Below, piece after piece: positions 1 through 10,234 of a stretch of 64,000 nucleotides of DNA. Both the position numbers and the translations under genes were made by a program. The stretch is from Sphingobacterium pedocola (lineage in GTDB: Bacteria > Bacteroidota > Bacteroidia > Sphingobacteriales > Sphingobacteriaceae): assembly GCF_015209965.1 (NCBI RefSeq), contig NZ_MU158690.1, forward strand, positions 946,605 through 1,010,604. Direction: 5' to 3'. The notes beneath the pieces were generated by a model, which ran no database searches, was not told the DNA's origin, and saw only the letters and a list, made by a program, of their open reading frames with translations. Numbering within the stretch: the stretch's first letter is position 1; every line of letters starts with the position of its first letter.

Positions 1-1
1 T

Positions 2-475
2 ATCAACCAGTTTGAAGAAGTGGTTAACGGCGGTCCTGTTACGGTTAACGGTACTACCTATAATACGATAGAGGAATACATCGAGAACATCGTAGCGGCA
101 AACGAGACCAATACGACGTTGATCGACAATAACGACGGTACGTACACCTATACTTCAGAAGACGGTACGGTAACAACTGTTGATATCCCTGCTTCAGTCA
201 TCAACCAGTTTGAGGAAGTGGTTAACGGCGGTCCTGTTACAGTTAACGGTAACACTTATACAAGTATTGAAGAATACATCGAGAACATCGTAGCGGCAAA
301 CGAAACCAATACGACGTTGATCGACAATAACGACGGAACGTATACTTATACAAGTGAAGACGGCACGGTAACGGTAGTCGATGTACCTGCTTCTGTTATC
401 AACCAGTTTGAGGAAGTGGTTAACGGCGGTCCTGTTACAGTTAACGGTAACACTTATACAAGTATTGAAGAATAT
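2..475 (+). repeat. 198-bp in-frame tandem repeat (66 aa), 2.4 copies visible
   Basis: Units begin at 2, 200 and 398, each opening with codons for INQFEEVVNGGPVTVNG. The exact 198-bp spacing keeps frame. Units 1 and 2 are nearly identical in DNA; the third diverges after SIEEY. More copies probably lie left of the window. Such repeats usually vary in copy number between strains. Confidence 0.9.
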
Positions 476-2419
476 TTAGAAGGGCTAGACACCAATACCA
501 CAAACGTAAGTTTAACACATGACGGAACTAATTTAATCTTAACTGATAGCGATGGAAATACTGTTCAAGTTGCCTTGGCTGATATAGGGGTAGATGGTGT
601 TGGAGTAGCATCGACTGTTAACAACGGCAACGGTACCTTTACTATTAATTATACAAACGGTACCTCGTTTACTTCATCAGATTTAACAGGACCAGCTGGT
701 CATGATGGACCAGTAGGAGCACCAGGAGAAGCAGGACCGCAAGGAATACAAGGAGATCCCGGACCACAAGGACCAGCTGGTGTTGATGGTGTTGGAGGTG
801 TTACCCAAGCAGGTACTGGTGTTAGTGTCACTGGTGCAGGTACTGTAGCAAACCCTTATATTGTGAGTTCAACAGTTACTGATACCGATGATCAAACAAT
901 TACCGATTTAAGTATTACGGGAGGTGTATTATCTACAACAATCGAGAATGGTAATACGCAAACGTTAAACCTGATCTCTGGCGATGCTGGGAACGGTATT
1001 ACAGCAGGTACAGATGGTGCCTTGTTTGTGCCGCAGGCAACAGCGATAGAAGCCGACAATGGTTTGCACATAGAAGGAGAAAAAGTATATCTTGGTGGCA
1101 CGTTACTGGAAAGTACAAGCATAACACAGGACGACAACTTCTTGAGATTTTCCGACATCCAACAAACAACTTTCTATAATGACGCAGGCACCGGAATACA
1201 TCAGGATGCTGGTACCGGAAATAGAGCTTCGATGACTTTGTCTCATGGTGGTGTTAATTCATTCTCGATGTATAGTGATAACAATTCTGATGTGCAGATG
1301 TATGCATCCAATAATGCTACGAAATTACTTATAGGTACTCATAATATTACCGGTGCAGCGGCTCCCATTGATTTCTCTACCAGCGCGGGGGGCGGTGCAG
1401 CTTCAACCATAAAAGCCCGGATTACAGGAACAGGAGAAATGGGTGTTGGAACTATTAATCCTACTGAGCGATTGGATATTGGTGCAGACGGTGTGCGTAT
1501 CCGTGACATTAATACTACAGCTTATGAAGGGGATGCGAATACAGATAAAGTTGTAGTAGCCGATGCCGATGGGGTACTCAAAACGGTTGACGTAGCTGAT
1601 TTAGCTTCGGATCCGCTCAACATCTATAACACCGATGGTCTTTTGACAGGAACAGAAACAATCAGGAACCTAGGCTTAAACGGAAAGACGCTGAGATTTA
1701 ATGGAACTGACAGGAGAACTCATTGGGATGCGGCTGGAAGAATACATCAGACAGCTACCAATACTGCCGTTGATGCAGCTATGGGATTTCATAACGGTGG
1801 TTCCAATTTATGGATACAGCAGTGGAATGCTAGTAGTTCTTCAATAACTGCTTCTGGTAGCTCTACTGAATTATTATTGGGAACACATGCCACTGATGTT
1901 TCTGCTCCGATAACATTCAGTACGAGTGCGGGAAGCGGAGCTCTTGGTACTGAAAAAATGCGTATATCCGGTGAGGGCGAGATATCGTTTAACAACTACC
2001 CCAATACCCGCGACGATAGTGGCACCACAGCGGTAGAAAACATCCTCTACACCGATGAAAATGGTAATATGCTGTCGGCTGATATTTCAGCCCTTACGCT
2101 CCAATCAGCCCATTATCGGGCTACCAGTCAAAACACCGGTAAAGAATGGATCGGCGGAGAACCTGTTTTTGAAGTGGTAGGTGATATTACATTGGCAACC
2201 AATTCCAATGTAGTGGATCTCTCAGGAAGTGATATTCCTACTGGAGCTACTGTGATAGGTGTCAGATTTATAAGCAAGACCACAGGATCTATCAGTACCA
2301 ACATCATAGAATATGATCAGGTCAATAGAACCTTGATACTTGGAACTGCCGGCTCCATGACCACCTTACATCCGGCAGGAGATTATTATATCATTGTTGA
2401 ATATACGGTAGTACCATAA
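2..2419 (+). CDS. Collagen-like repeat surface protein, 5' end outside window
   Basis: The reading frame is already open at base 2 (Ile-Asn-Gln-Phe), so the GTG at 20 is internal and the true start lies upstream of the window. About 805 residues are visible. The first part is a 66-residue tandem repeat (two full copies and a partial third) rich in Asn, Thr and Gly. A collagen-like Gly-X-Y run follows at roughly bases 690-795, then a beta-rich C-terminal part with two related segments sharing the motifs LLIGTH/LLLGTH and FSTSAG. No type IX sorting domain is visible; the protein ends in a hydrophobic beta-rich segment (IIVEYTVVP). It leads a co-oriented set of surface proteins. An adhesin, fibre or matrix component is inferred; the exact role is unknown. 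Confidence 0.8.
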   Translation: MNQFEEVVNGGPVTVNGTTYNTIEEYIENIVAANETNTTLIDNNDGTYTYTSEDGTVTTVDIPASVINQFEEVVNGGPVTVNGNTYTSIEEYIENIVAANETNTTLIDNNDGTYTYTSEDGTVTVVDVPASVINQFEEVVNGGPVTVNGNTYTSIEEYLEGLDTNTTNVSLTHDGTNLILTDSDGNTVQVALADIGVDGVGVASTVNNGNGTFTINYTNGTSFTSSDLTGPAGHDGPVGAPGEAGPQGIQGDPGPQGPAGVDGVGGVTQAGTGVSVTGAGTVANPYIVSSTVTDTDDQTITDLSITGGVLSTTIENGNTQTLNLISGDAGNGITAGTDGALFVPQATAIEADNGLHIEGEKVYLGGTLLESTSITQDDNFLRFSDIQQTTFYNDAGTGIHQDAGTGNRASMTLSHGGVNSFSMYSDNNSDVQMYASNNATKLLIGTHNITGAAAPIDFSTSAGGGAASTIKARITGTGEMGVGTINPTERLDIGADGVRIRDINTTAYEGDANTDKVVVADADGVLKTVDVADLASDPLNIYNTDGLLTGTETIRNLGLNGKTLRFNGTDRRTHWDAAGRIHQTATNTAVDAAMGFHNGGSNLWIQQWNASSSSITASGSSTELLLGTHATDVSAPITFSTSAGSGALGTEKMRISGEGEISFNNYPNTRDDSGTTAVENILYTDENGNMLSADISALTLQSAHYRATSQNTGKEWIGGEPVFEVVGDITLATNSNVVDLSGSDIPTGATVIGVRFISKTTGSISTNIIEYDQVNRTLILGTAGSMTTLHPAGDYYIIVEYTVVP

Positions 2420-2459
2420 TTCGGCGAAAGGTAAGGTATTGGTAAAGCTGATATGTCGC

Positions 2460-2485
2460 GGCTGCCTGTCTCAACGCAGGTGGCC
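2460..2485 (+). other. Intercistronic hairpin
   Basis: GGCTGCCTG (2460-2468) can pair with CAGGTGGCC (2477-2485), with two G-U wobbles and an 8-nt loop. No T-run follows, so it is not a classical terminator. It lies in the 122-bp gap between the first two surface-protein genes and may act as an mRNA processing or stability element. Confidence 0.4.
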
Positions 2486-2541
2486 GGGATAATCTTTCAT
2501 AAGTTGATCAATGGAGTGGATTGTAATTTATTAAACTAAAC

Positions 2542-5500
2542 ATGAGAAAAACATACAATTTGAAAATTGGATGGGTTACAGCGCTATTTTTTGCCGTACT
2601 AACATCGGCTTTCGGGCAGTCTCCCGGGGGCGTGTCCACCGGTTTGGCTGCTTGGTACAAGGGGGATGTAGGATTAGCGGGAACTTTCTGGACAGACCAA
2701 TCGGGGAATGCTTACAATCTGGAAAGAACCTCGGCACCCGCTGGCGAGTCTTTGATCAACTTCAACCCAGTCGCTTCTTTTGAAGGGGTTACTGTTCACC
2801 AGTTCAACAATCTCACGCCCAAGCTCCTTTGGCCGGTAGGCAATACTACACCCACTACATACTATTATGTGGCTAAAAACAATACAGCTACCGCCAACAG
2901 AGCCGTATTTGGTATTGGCGCATCCGGTGATGTTTCGGGCTTTCACAGCGGTCAACAAGCTACTACCGGAGCCATAGCAACTAGGGGTACCGCGAGTTTT
3001 GCAAACAATGCAGGCACTGCCATGGTTCCTGCTCCGCCTAATTGGGATATCACACAACCCAACCAAGGGTTGAATTTGGTAAGGACTGGATATGATGGAG
3101 GTGGTGCTACCGGTAGAAACTATATTGCTGCCCAAAGCTGGACGGAAGCCATCAATGCAACCAACGTAAACCCTACGTATGCCAATACTGCGGCCTTTAG
3201 GATAGGTTCTTCGGGAGCAAATTCTGTTTTCTGGAGCGGGGATGTGGCAGAAGTGGTGGTTTTCTCCGGCAAACACGATCCTGCCGAGTACAATAAGGTA
3301 GAAACTTATCTTGCGTTAAAGTATGGTATTTCCAAGCAAGGCAACTATGTCGATGCAAATGACAATATTATATATAACGATGCAACCTATAACAACAATA
3401 TTTCCGGAATAAGCAGGGATGATGCCTCAGGATTGCACCAAAAACAAGCTATGTCCCAAAATGCAGGAAATCAATTGCTGATAGGAAATGGTAGCAGCTT
3501 GTTTGCTACCAATGCAGACAATATAAATAATCTGGCCGACGGCCAGTTTTTGGTATGGGGGGATAATGGATTGCAAAGACAATTAATAGAATCACTAACC
3601 CATAATGCTCCAGGTGGTCAAGTCAACAACAGATTTGCAACGATTTGGCATGTGCAAAATACCAACACCGTAGGTTCAGTAACCGTGGCTTGGCCCGCAG
3701 GGATTACTAATTTACATCTGGTACGATCTACGGATGCAACAATAGACGTAACGGACGAGTTTATCCCGATGACTGCTGTCGTTACTGTAAATGGTGTTGA
3801 TTATAACACAGCAACAGTTACTCTGAATGATGGAGACTATTTTACGCTTGCTGGATATCAGTTTGCTCCGGGAGGCGTTAGCGGACCTGATTTCTGGATT
3901 AAATCCGATGATGCTGGAGATATTACCACTGCATGGAAAGATCAGTCCCTTAATGAGGACAATATTCCGAATGTAGGAGGAATGACACTTTCTCCTGCTG
4001 ATAGAGCCCATAACTTCCATCCGTACACCACAGATTATACTGCTTCAAAATTCTTTTATAATCCTGCTACGGTAATGAACCCGCTGGGTAATGCAGAATT
4101 GCCTAATACCAATACTTCTATTTTCTCGGCAGTAAGACCTATTACCAATGGAACAGGGCGTATCATAGGGATTGACGATGATTTAAACGCTTCCGAACCG
4201 GCAATGTCGATTGAAAATGGATTTCCAAGACAATATGAATTTTTTGCCGGAACAACCGGAACAAATTTTTCAACAACATTTAATATTAATGTTCCCAATG
4301 TTTTCTCGGCTATTGCTAACAATTCGGTTGCCAATGGGGGAACTTCGACTTCGTCGGGAGGTGAAAAAGTATTAGGTTTAAATGGTGTTTATGAAACAAC
4401 GCCATACACAGGAACTAATAGGTTCCAGATTTATGGTATTAACCTGAGAGTAGGTCATGCTGGTTGGGATGCTCCCGGGGCTTTTCCTGGTGATATTATG
4501 GAGGTGGTTTGGTACAATCGTCTTCTCACATCAAACGAACAATCCAGAGTCAATTCTTACCTTGCTGTAAAGAATGGTACTACATTAAACGAAAATTACC
4601 TTTCTACAACCAGCAGTATTGTTTGGGACAGAACCCTGAATAATGGTTATAACAATAACATTTTCGGTATTGCAAGAGAGAATGTTACTGCATTGCACCA
4701 AAAGCAAGCAGCCAGTACAGGTACAAATCAGAAATTAGTTATTGGTCACGGCAGCTCTTTATTCGAAAGTAACCTTGATAATACCAATGACTTAACCGAA
4801 GGTCAGTTTTTGTTAACAGGTGACAATGGTTTAAAGCAAGGATTAAAGACTGCTTTAGCATACCCGACTGCTCCGGGTGGTGAAATAAACCATCGTTTTG
4901 AAGCTATTTGGAAAGTTCAAAACACAGGCGGTACAGGTACAGTAATCATTGCTTGGCCAAAAGGCATCAACAACTTGCATTTGGTACGCTCTACTGATGA
5001 GACCTTTGATAACTCGGACGATTTTATCCCCATGACGGATGAAGTCACTATCAATGGTATTGAATATAATACCACTACCCTCACTTACAATGATGGGGAT
5101 TATTTCACCTTCGCCGGGTTTGCTTATGCACCGGGAGGAGTGGTCAATGCACTCAGCTACTGGTATAGAGCTGATATAGATGCGGAGAATACCGGCGTAG
5201 GAACGGAAGTAACTTCCTGGACAGACTTCTTCTCCGGAACGGTTATTTCTCAATTAGGAGGGAATGCTTTGCCTGAGTTTGTTGAAGGGGATATAGATTA
5301 TTTCAATTTCAATCCAGGTGTCAATTTCACTGCTGCTACGCAGACACTGGGGAATATGGGGGTTCAAACCATATCGGAATTGGATTTTGATATCTTTATG
5401 TTCACCAAGGAAGGAGTTAGCCATTCGGGGGGGAATCCAAGGATTTTCAGCTCATTGGTTGATAATAATTTGCCTGCGGGTAGCATTAGCAGATGGGACG

Positions 5501-8500
5501 GAATTGGGTTGCTTGCAGACCAGCGGTCTGAACGTCTGAATAATGCATATGGATCAAGATATCTGGCTAATCCCGGTGGTATAACTTTTTCAACCACCAT
5601 ACCAAGTATAATGTATCACACATTTACCGATCTCACCATATCAAAAGGGTTGAACGGAGCTGCAAACGGTGCAAATGGAACCCATGGAGCTAGAGGGTTT
5701 ATGAATGGTGGACATGCGTTTGGAGATACACGTTTTTCAAGTAATGGAAGTGATAATGCAGGTTTTATAGGTCATCTAGGTGAAACGATCATCTATGGAG
5801 CGGGTAATTTGAGTGAAATTGAAAGAAGAAGAGTAGATTCCTATTTGGCTATCAAATATGGTATAACGCTCGGTCGTTTGGAAACCCTGAACTACCTTTC
5901 TTCAACAGAAGAAACGGTCTGGGATGGCGTGAACAGTACCGATTTCAACAATAATGTCTTTGGTGTCGCACGTGATGACATAGGTGCCTTAAGCCAAAAA
6001 GTTTCTACCTCGGTCAATCCTGCCGCGAAGGGGGTATTGATTGTGGCGACCACCAATGATTTCGCCTCTCCGAATGCTGATCCGCAAAGAACAGCTTTCG
6101 GTGAAGATCACACGTTTATCCTGTTTGGAGACAATAACGGGACAGGTGAAGCGGCTCTTGCTACGGATCCTTGTACCGGACTTCCTCTGGATCCTGCCAT
6201 TACGAGAGCCAATAAAGTGTGGCGTGTAGAGACTACAGGCAACCCTGAACCCATCTGGCTACAGACTAATCTCAACGACTATACCTTCAATTCCGGTATA
6301 GAAATTTGGGTAGCCGATGATGAAAATTTCAGCACTAACCTGGTCAGATTGCCTGCGGCTTCTTATGCGGGTGGCTTGGCTTCTTTCAACTTCTTGTTTA
6401 CCGAAGGGGTTAGGTATATGACTTTCGCGGGGATAGTTTCTCCTAGCGACTGCGATGTCTGTACAGGTGGTACCTTTGTATTCAAAACAGGTAGAAGTTG
6501 GAATACTACTTTAGAGCGCCAGAACAATGTGATGGATCCAGAGATTATAGGATCGAGCGATCAAGGGGATTTGATTGTGAATATGTCGGCGGATTACCCT
6601 GTCGGTGTTGAGTATGGTCCAAACGCTTATCCGCGTCCTTACGGTAGATGGTTCTTGTCCAGAAGACGGGACAACCAAAATGTGGAGGTAATCCATAGCA
6701 TCGATCTAAATCAAACGGTGGCTGGGGCAAGTTTCCAGATTTCGAATATCAATACCTATCTCAGCAATGCCAATAAGTTTACTGTCATAGGCTATGACTG
6801 TGATGGCAATGTGGTGATGCCAAAAATTACCCACGCTGCCAATCCTACAACAGCCACTACCTATGAAATACAAGGAAATCAAGTACTTGGTGCCAAGCCG
6901 TATAGAGGGCTAACTTTCTTGCATTCTACAGCAAATGTTAGATTCAATAGACCAATTGAGCGAATAGAAATCATTTTTGATGTGGAAAGAACGAATGCGC
7001 GCCAGACGCTCCGGTCATTGGATATTGGAGATATTACATTCGAATGTGCGATTCCGCTACCGCCGACTGTGGATAATGTGACGATGATACAGGACTTCAC
7101 ACAAAGCGAAGAAGTGGCCAGCTGTATAGAAACCACGATGCGACTACGTTTCATCAACAGCAATTGTGACACCAGGACAGTTAATGTTTCCCAAACACTA
7201 CCTGCTGGATTGGAGTTTGTGGAAGACACGTACAACGATTCGGAATTTGGTTCTCCGACACCGTATACGTATGACGCCAATACGTTTACACTCAATGGAC
7301 TCGAACTGCCATCAGGTACTACCTTCCTTTATATTAACGTCAGAAGCACGAATGGTACGACCACAGTGTATAATACATCAAGTGATTATACAGTAACTGA
7401 AACAAGTAATTCATATAGTAGTATCAATCCGGCAGCAGGCGAGTTTAGTACGGTAGGTTTTGTTGCCAGTAGCTTCACGGCGCCGGATTTAAACTTCCTT
7501 TATGAAGTAGATGCTACCTGTCTGGGCGAGGGAGATCAGGTAACCTATACCTTGAATTTTGACAATCAAGACCCAGAAATTACCGGAGCTACATTGAAAG
7601 TGTATTATGATTTAGGTCAGGATATCACTTCAGTTACCTTCAACAATGGAACCTCGGGTGTACTCGGATTTGATCCTACAGGTGAATCCTATATTGAGAT
7701 CGATGATTTGGTCATTCCGAACGGCGAAAGTTCCATTACCGTGACGCTGGATATTACCAACGAGATATTTACGGATGAAGATGCCGCTTCAAGCTTCTTT
7801 GAACTGGTCATAGATCCGGATAATCCTTGCTCGGTAGAAAACCCATCGATGCTGTCCAATGTGATCACATTAGAAGCCTGTCCTGGTATTGATCCTGAGG
7901 TCTGTACGGAAGAAGTGGAAGGAAATACGTTTTCTTCCAATGGTGGAGTCCCGATTACATTCAACCAGCCGGCTACCAATTATGGTTTTCAGTTTGATAT
8001 TCATTCCTTGGATAATTCCTTCAATATGGAAATCAATGGGGTACAGCTGGCTACACAGGAAATTGAGTTCCAGTCTGCCGGGACAAGCGGTATCAATGTG
8101 CGGTTTGCTGATGGGGATCAATATGAAATCAATACAAATGCTATATGGCAGATGACGGGTAACGCATCAGCACCTCTTATCCGTGTTGTTATTGCTCCTA
8201 ATGGAAATGTTACTATGTATGGAAGCAAGACTTCCGGTGGAGAGTTGCATCTGTTGGAATTGAGTAACGGTAATAGTTTTAATGCGATTACATGGAATGA
8301 TGGAGCACCCAACACGATTGTGGCTACCCAATCGGTAGTTGGCTCTACCTATATCTATGGACGTGGGAGTGGGTTGAACAGCGTGCCTTGTCCGGAAGAC
8401 CCTTGTCCTGGACCGGATACAGATGGTGACGGTATCAACGATGCTTGCGATCTGGATTCAGACAATGATGGTATTTTAGATAGTGTTGAGTGTAGTAATA

Positions 8501-9564
8501 CATACAATGATATGCTAGCCGCCTTTGTGTCAGGAGGATTAATAGATATTGCTCCTTCCGATTTTGGGTTGGCATTGAACGCAAAAAACCAAGATGTAAC
8601 AGCTGATTTGAGTGCCAAATTTGGGTATCCAGCGAATTCTGGTGCAATTATCATACGTATTACAAATGCTTCAGTCCATCCTACTGAAGATAACTGGTGG
8701 ACAAAAGACGGTGAAGCTGCTTCCAGATGGGATATTAGTGGGGCATTAAGCGCGTTTTTAGTAATGTCACAAGATCCTCAGTATTATGGTAACGATAGCA
8801 AGACGATTCATATTTATGATGCAGGAGTTGTAATGCCTGTGACTGCTCCTGGATCAGAAAACCAAGTTCCAATATCCGGAGAATGGGCGGTTACAGATCT
8901 GCCAACAGAAAAAACGCTATCTAATTTAGACGCAAATACGGGAACAAACGAATTTGGCCAATGGCGTTATATAAATATGAATTTTGGTGCAAAGTCATTC
9001 GGATTTTCAACCACAACAGCTTTTGGTGATCCAGTTTACGTGGTGTCGATGTATTTGGAATGTGATACCGATGGAGATGGTATACCAAACCGTCTTGATC
9101 TGGATTCAGATGGTGATGGCTGCCCGGATGCGATCGAAGGTGACGGCAACTACACCTCTGCAGATTTAAATCCTGACGGTTCCATTAATATTTCGATGTA
9201 TCCGGTAGATGGAAATGGGGTGCCTGACAACGGAAATCCGCAGGGTGTAGGAAGTTCCTCAGATGCAATGATAATTGGCTGTTATTGTGTGCAACCCGGT
9301 GCAACAGGAACACCGACTGAATTTACCAAGGTAGGGGTTTCAGACAGGAGCGGAATGGTCGCAAACTGGCCTGAAAACATTCCAAATGGTTTCATTGCCA
9401 TCGAATCGGAAAATAAGGGCTTTGTAATTACCCGTTTAACCACAGTGCAAATCAACGCCCTTGATGCCGTAGAAGGAATGTTGGTATATGATACCGACGA
9501 AGAATGTATCAAGCTGTATAACGGGACAACCTGGAATTGTATCCAAAGGGGTTGTAATGAATAA
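2542..9564 (+). CDS. Giant modular secreted protein (LamG-like modules, TSP3 repeats)
   Basis: A 2340-residue secreted protein. An N-terminal signal peptide ends at about residue 25 (TSAFGQ). Three related modules of about 420 residues follow (about bases 2626-3866, 3866-5130 and 5130-6440). Each begins near PGGV and a Trp-Tyr/Trp-rich strand (AAWYKGD, DFWIKSD, SYWYRAD), has a LamG/concanavalin-like fold pattern, then a YLAIKYGITL-type segment and a DYFTxAG end. Next come beta-sandwich regions and two calcium-binding thrombospondin type-3-like stretches (DTDGDGINDACDLDSDNDG; DTDGDGIPNRLDLDSDGDG). The C-terminus carries the GMLVYDTD...GTTW motif, also found twice in the next gene. No canonical sorting domain is seen. 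It is probably a cell-surface adhesin; the ligand is unknown. Confidence 0.85.
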   Translation: MRKTYNLKIGWVTALFFAVLTSAFGQSPGGVSTGLAAWYKGDVGLAGTFWTDQSGNAYNLERTSAPAGESLINFNPVASFEGVTVHQFNNLTPKLLWPVGNTTPTTYYYVAKNNTATANRAVFGIGASGDVSGFHSGQQATTGAIATRGTASFANNAGTAMVPAPPNWDITQPNQGLNLVRTGYDGGGATGRNYIAAQSWTEAINATNVNPTYANTAAFRIGSSGANSVFWSGDVAEVVVFSGKHDPAEYNKVETYLALKYGISKQGNYVDANDNIIYNDATYNNNISGISRDDASGLHQKQAMSQNAGNQLLIGNGSSLFATNADNINNLADGQFLVWGDNGLQRQLIESLTHNAPGGQVNNRFATIWHVQNTNTVGSVTVAWPAGITNLHLVRSTDATIDVTDEFIPMTAVVTVNGVDYNTATVTLNDGDYFTLAGYQFAPGGVSGPDFWIKSDDAGDITTAWKDQSLNEDNIPNVGGMTLSPADRAHNFHPYTTDYTASKFFYNPATVMNPLGNAELPNTNTSIFSAVRPITNGTGRIIGIDDDLNASEPAMSIENGFPRQYEFFAGTTGTNFSTTFNINVPNVFSAIANNSVANGGTSTSSGGEKVLGLNGVYETTPYTGTNRFQIYGINLRVGHAGWDAPGAFPGDIMEVVWYNRLLTSNEQSRVNSYLAVKNGTTLNENYLSTTSSIVWDRTLNNGYNNNIFGIARENVTALHQKQAASTGTNQKLVIGHGSSLFESNLDNTNDLTEGQFLLTGDNGLKQGLKTALAYPTAPGGEINHRFEAIWKVQNTGGTGTVIIAWPKGINNLHLVRSTDETFDNSDDFIPMTDEVTINGIEYNTTTLTYNDGDYFTFAGFAYAPGGVVNALSYWYRADIDAENTGVGTEVTSWTDFFSGTVISQLGGNALPEFVEGDIDYFNFNPGVNFTAATQTLGNMGVQTISELDFDIFMFTKEGVSHSGGNPRIFSSLVDNNLPAGSISRWDGIGLLADQRSERLNNAYGSRYLANPGGITFSTTIPSIMYHTFTDLTISKGLNGAANGANGTHGARGFMNGGHAFGDTRFSSNGSDNAGFIGHLGETIIYGAGNLSEIERRRVDSYLAIKYGITLGRLETLNYLSSTEETVWDGVNSTDFNNNVFGVARDDIGALSQKVSTSVNPAAKGVLIVATTNDFASPNADPQRTAFGEDHTFILFGDNNGTGEAALATDPCTGLPLDPAITRANKVWRVETTGNPEPIWLQTNLNDYTFNSGIEIWVADDENFSTNLVRLPAASYAGGLASFNFLFTEGVRYMTFAGIVSPSDCDVCTGGTFVFKTGRSWNTTLERQNNVMDPEIIGSSDQGDLIVNMSADYPVGVEYGPNAYPRPYGRWFLSRRRDNQNVEVIHSIDLNQTVAGASFQISNINTYLSNANKFTVIGYDCDGNVVMPKITHAANPTTATTYEIQGNQVLGAKPYRGLTFLHSTANVRFNRPIERIEIIFDVERTNARQTLRSLDIGDITFECAIPLPPTVDNVTMIQDFTQSEEVASCIETTMRLRFINSNCDTRTVNVSQTLPAGLEFVEDTYNDSEFGSPTPYTYDANTFTLNGLELPSGTTFLYINVRSTNGTTTVYNTSSDYTVTETSNSYSSINPAAGEFSTVGFVASSFTAPDLNFLYEVDATCLGEGDQVTYTLNFDNQDPEITGATLKVYYDLGQDITSVTFNNGTSGVLGFDPTGESYIEIDDLVIPNGESSITVTLDITNEIFTDEDAASSFFELVIDPDNPCSVENPSMLSNVITLEACPGIDPEVCTEEVEGNTFSSNGGVPITFNQPATNYGFQFDIHSLDNSFNMEINGVQLATQEIEFQSAGTSGINVRFADGDQYEINTNAIWQMTGNASAPLIRVVIAPNGNVTMYGSKTSGGELHLLELSNGNSFNAITWNDGAPNTIVATQSVVGSTYIYGRGSGLNSVPCPEDPCPGPDTDGDGINDACDLDSDNDGILDSVECSNTYNDMLAAFVSGGLIDIAPSDFGLALNAKNQDVTADLSAKFGYPANSGAIIIRITNASVHPTEDNWWTKDGEAASRWDISGALSAFLVMSQDPQYYGNDSKTIHIYDAGVVMPVTAPGSENQVPISGEWAVTDLPTEKTLSNLDANTGTNEFGQWRYINMNFGAKSFGFSTTTAFGDPVYVVSMYLECDTDGDGIPNRLDLDSDGDGCPDAIEGDGNYTSADLNPDGSINISMYPVDGNGVPDNGNPQGVGSSSDAMIIGCYCVQPGATGTPTEFTKVGVSDRSGMVANWPENIPNGFIAIESENKGFVITRLTTVQINALDAVEGMLVYDTDEECIKLYNGTTWNCIQRGCNE

Positions 9565-9622
9565 TAGAGAAGGATATTAATTTATAAAAATCAAGAATAT
9601 AGTATATCAAAACATAAAAATC

Positions 9623-10123
9623 ATGAAAATACCGGCTTTGTTACTACTTGGGGTTTGCTTCAGTTGGACTGTGGTTCATGGTCAAACGGCTATTGAAAAA
9701 TTAACGGTAGATGGTGGTGGCGTATTGGACTTTGCATCCGGCACCACCAAAGGGATTATCCTACCTGCTGTAGCGACCCTGCCCTCCACACCAGCAAACG
9801 GCACGTTCCTGTATGACAAGAATGCCCAAATGGTGAAAATGTTTGCGAATGGGGCTTGGGTTAACCTTTCAGACGAGGGGGACAACAGCGCTGTGTTGCC
9901 TTATTCAGGTACGGCTGCTGGTACGCAGACGGTAATAGGAGCCAAAAGTACAACTGTCGACGGCGTGCTGGTATTGGAAGCGACGGATAAGGCATTGGTA
10001 CTTCCGAAAGTAGCTTCTCCGCACCTGAATGTACCCGGTCCGTATCCGGGAATGATGTGTTATGATACAGACGCCAAGGCATTGGCTGTCTATGATGGTA
10101 CCGTGTGGAGCTATTGGAAGTAA
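9623..10123 (+). CDS. Small secreted protein with duplicated YD-GxW motif
   Basis: A 166-residue protein with a signal peptide (cleavage after VVHG or VVHGQ, about residue 20). It holds two copies of a short module: LPSTPANGTFLYDKNAQ...NGAW near residue 60, and PGMMCYDTDAKALAVYDGTVW at the C-terminus. The same motif closes the preceding 2340-residue protein, so the module is shared by adjacent genes. In Bacteroidota it is common in fibre-like and repeat-rich surface proteins. The gene sits 58 bp downstream of its neighbour, presumably in the same operon. Function is unknown; a cap or partner of the large surface proteins is an inference. Confidence 0.75.
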   Translation: MKIPALLLLGVCFSWTVVHGQTAIEKLTVDGGGVLDFASGTTKGIILPAVATLPSTPANGTFLYDKNAQMVKMFANGAWVNLSDEGDNSAVLPYSGTAAGTQTVIGAKSTTVDGVLVLEATDKALVLPKVASPHLNVPGPYPGMMCYDTDAKALAVYDGTVWSYWK

Positions 10124-10134
10124 GTCATTGGGCT

Positions 10135-10178
10135 TCGAGAAGATTTTTATACTAACGAGCTAAATGAAATCTTCTCGA
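10135..10178 (+). other. Intercistronic hairpin with 12-bp perfect stem
   Basis: TCGAGAAGATTT (10135-10146) is perfectly complementary to AAATCTTCTCGA (10167-10178), with a 20-nt loop. It starts 12 bp after the stop of the 166-residue gene and has no T-run. It may be a weak terminator, an RNA-processing site or a 3'-end stabiliser within the operon. Confidence 0.6.
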
Positions 10179-10234
10179 GCTTGTACCTATAATAAGACAT
10201 GACTAATGGTGACTCTTAAAAATAAATAGCGTGT

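Noticed and set aside
2674..3276. 200-codon antisense ORF inside the giant surface gene
   Set aside because: It is a shadow of the sense codons in the 2340-residue gene, with no start context or domain.
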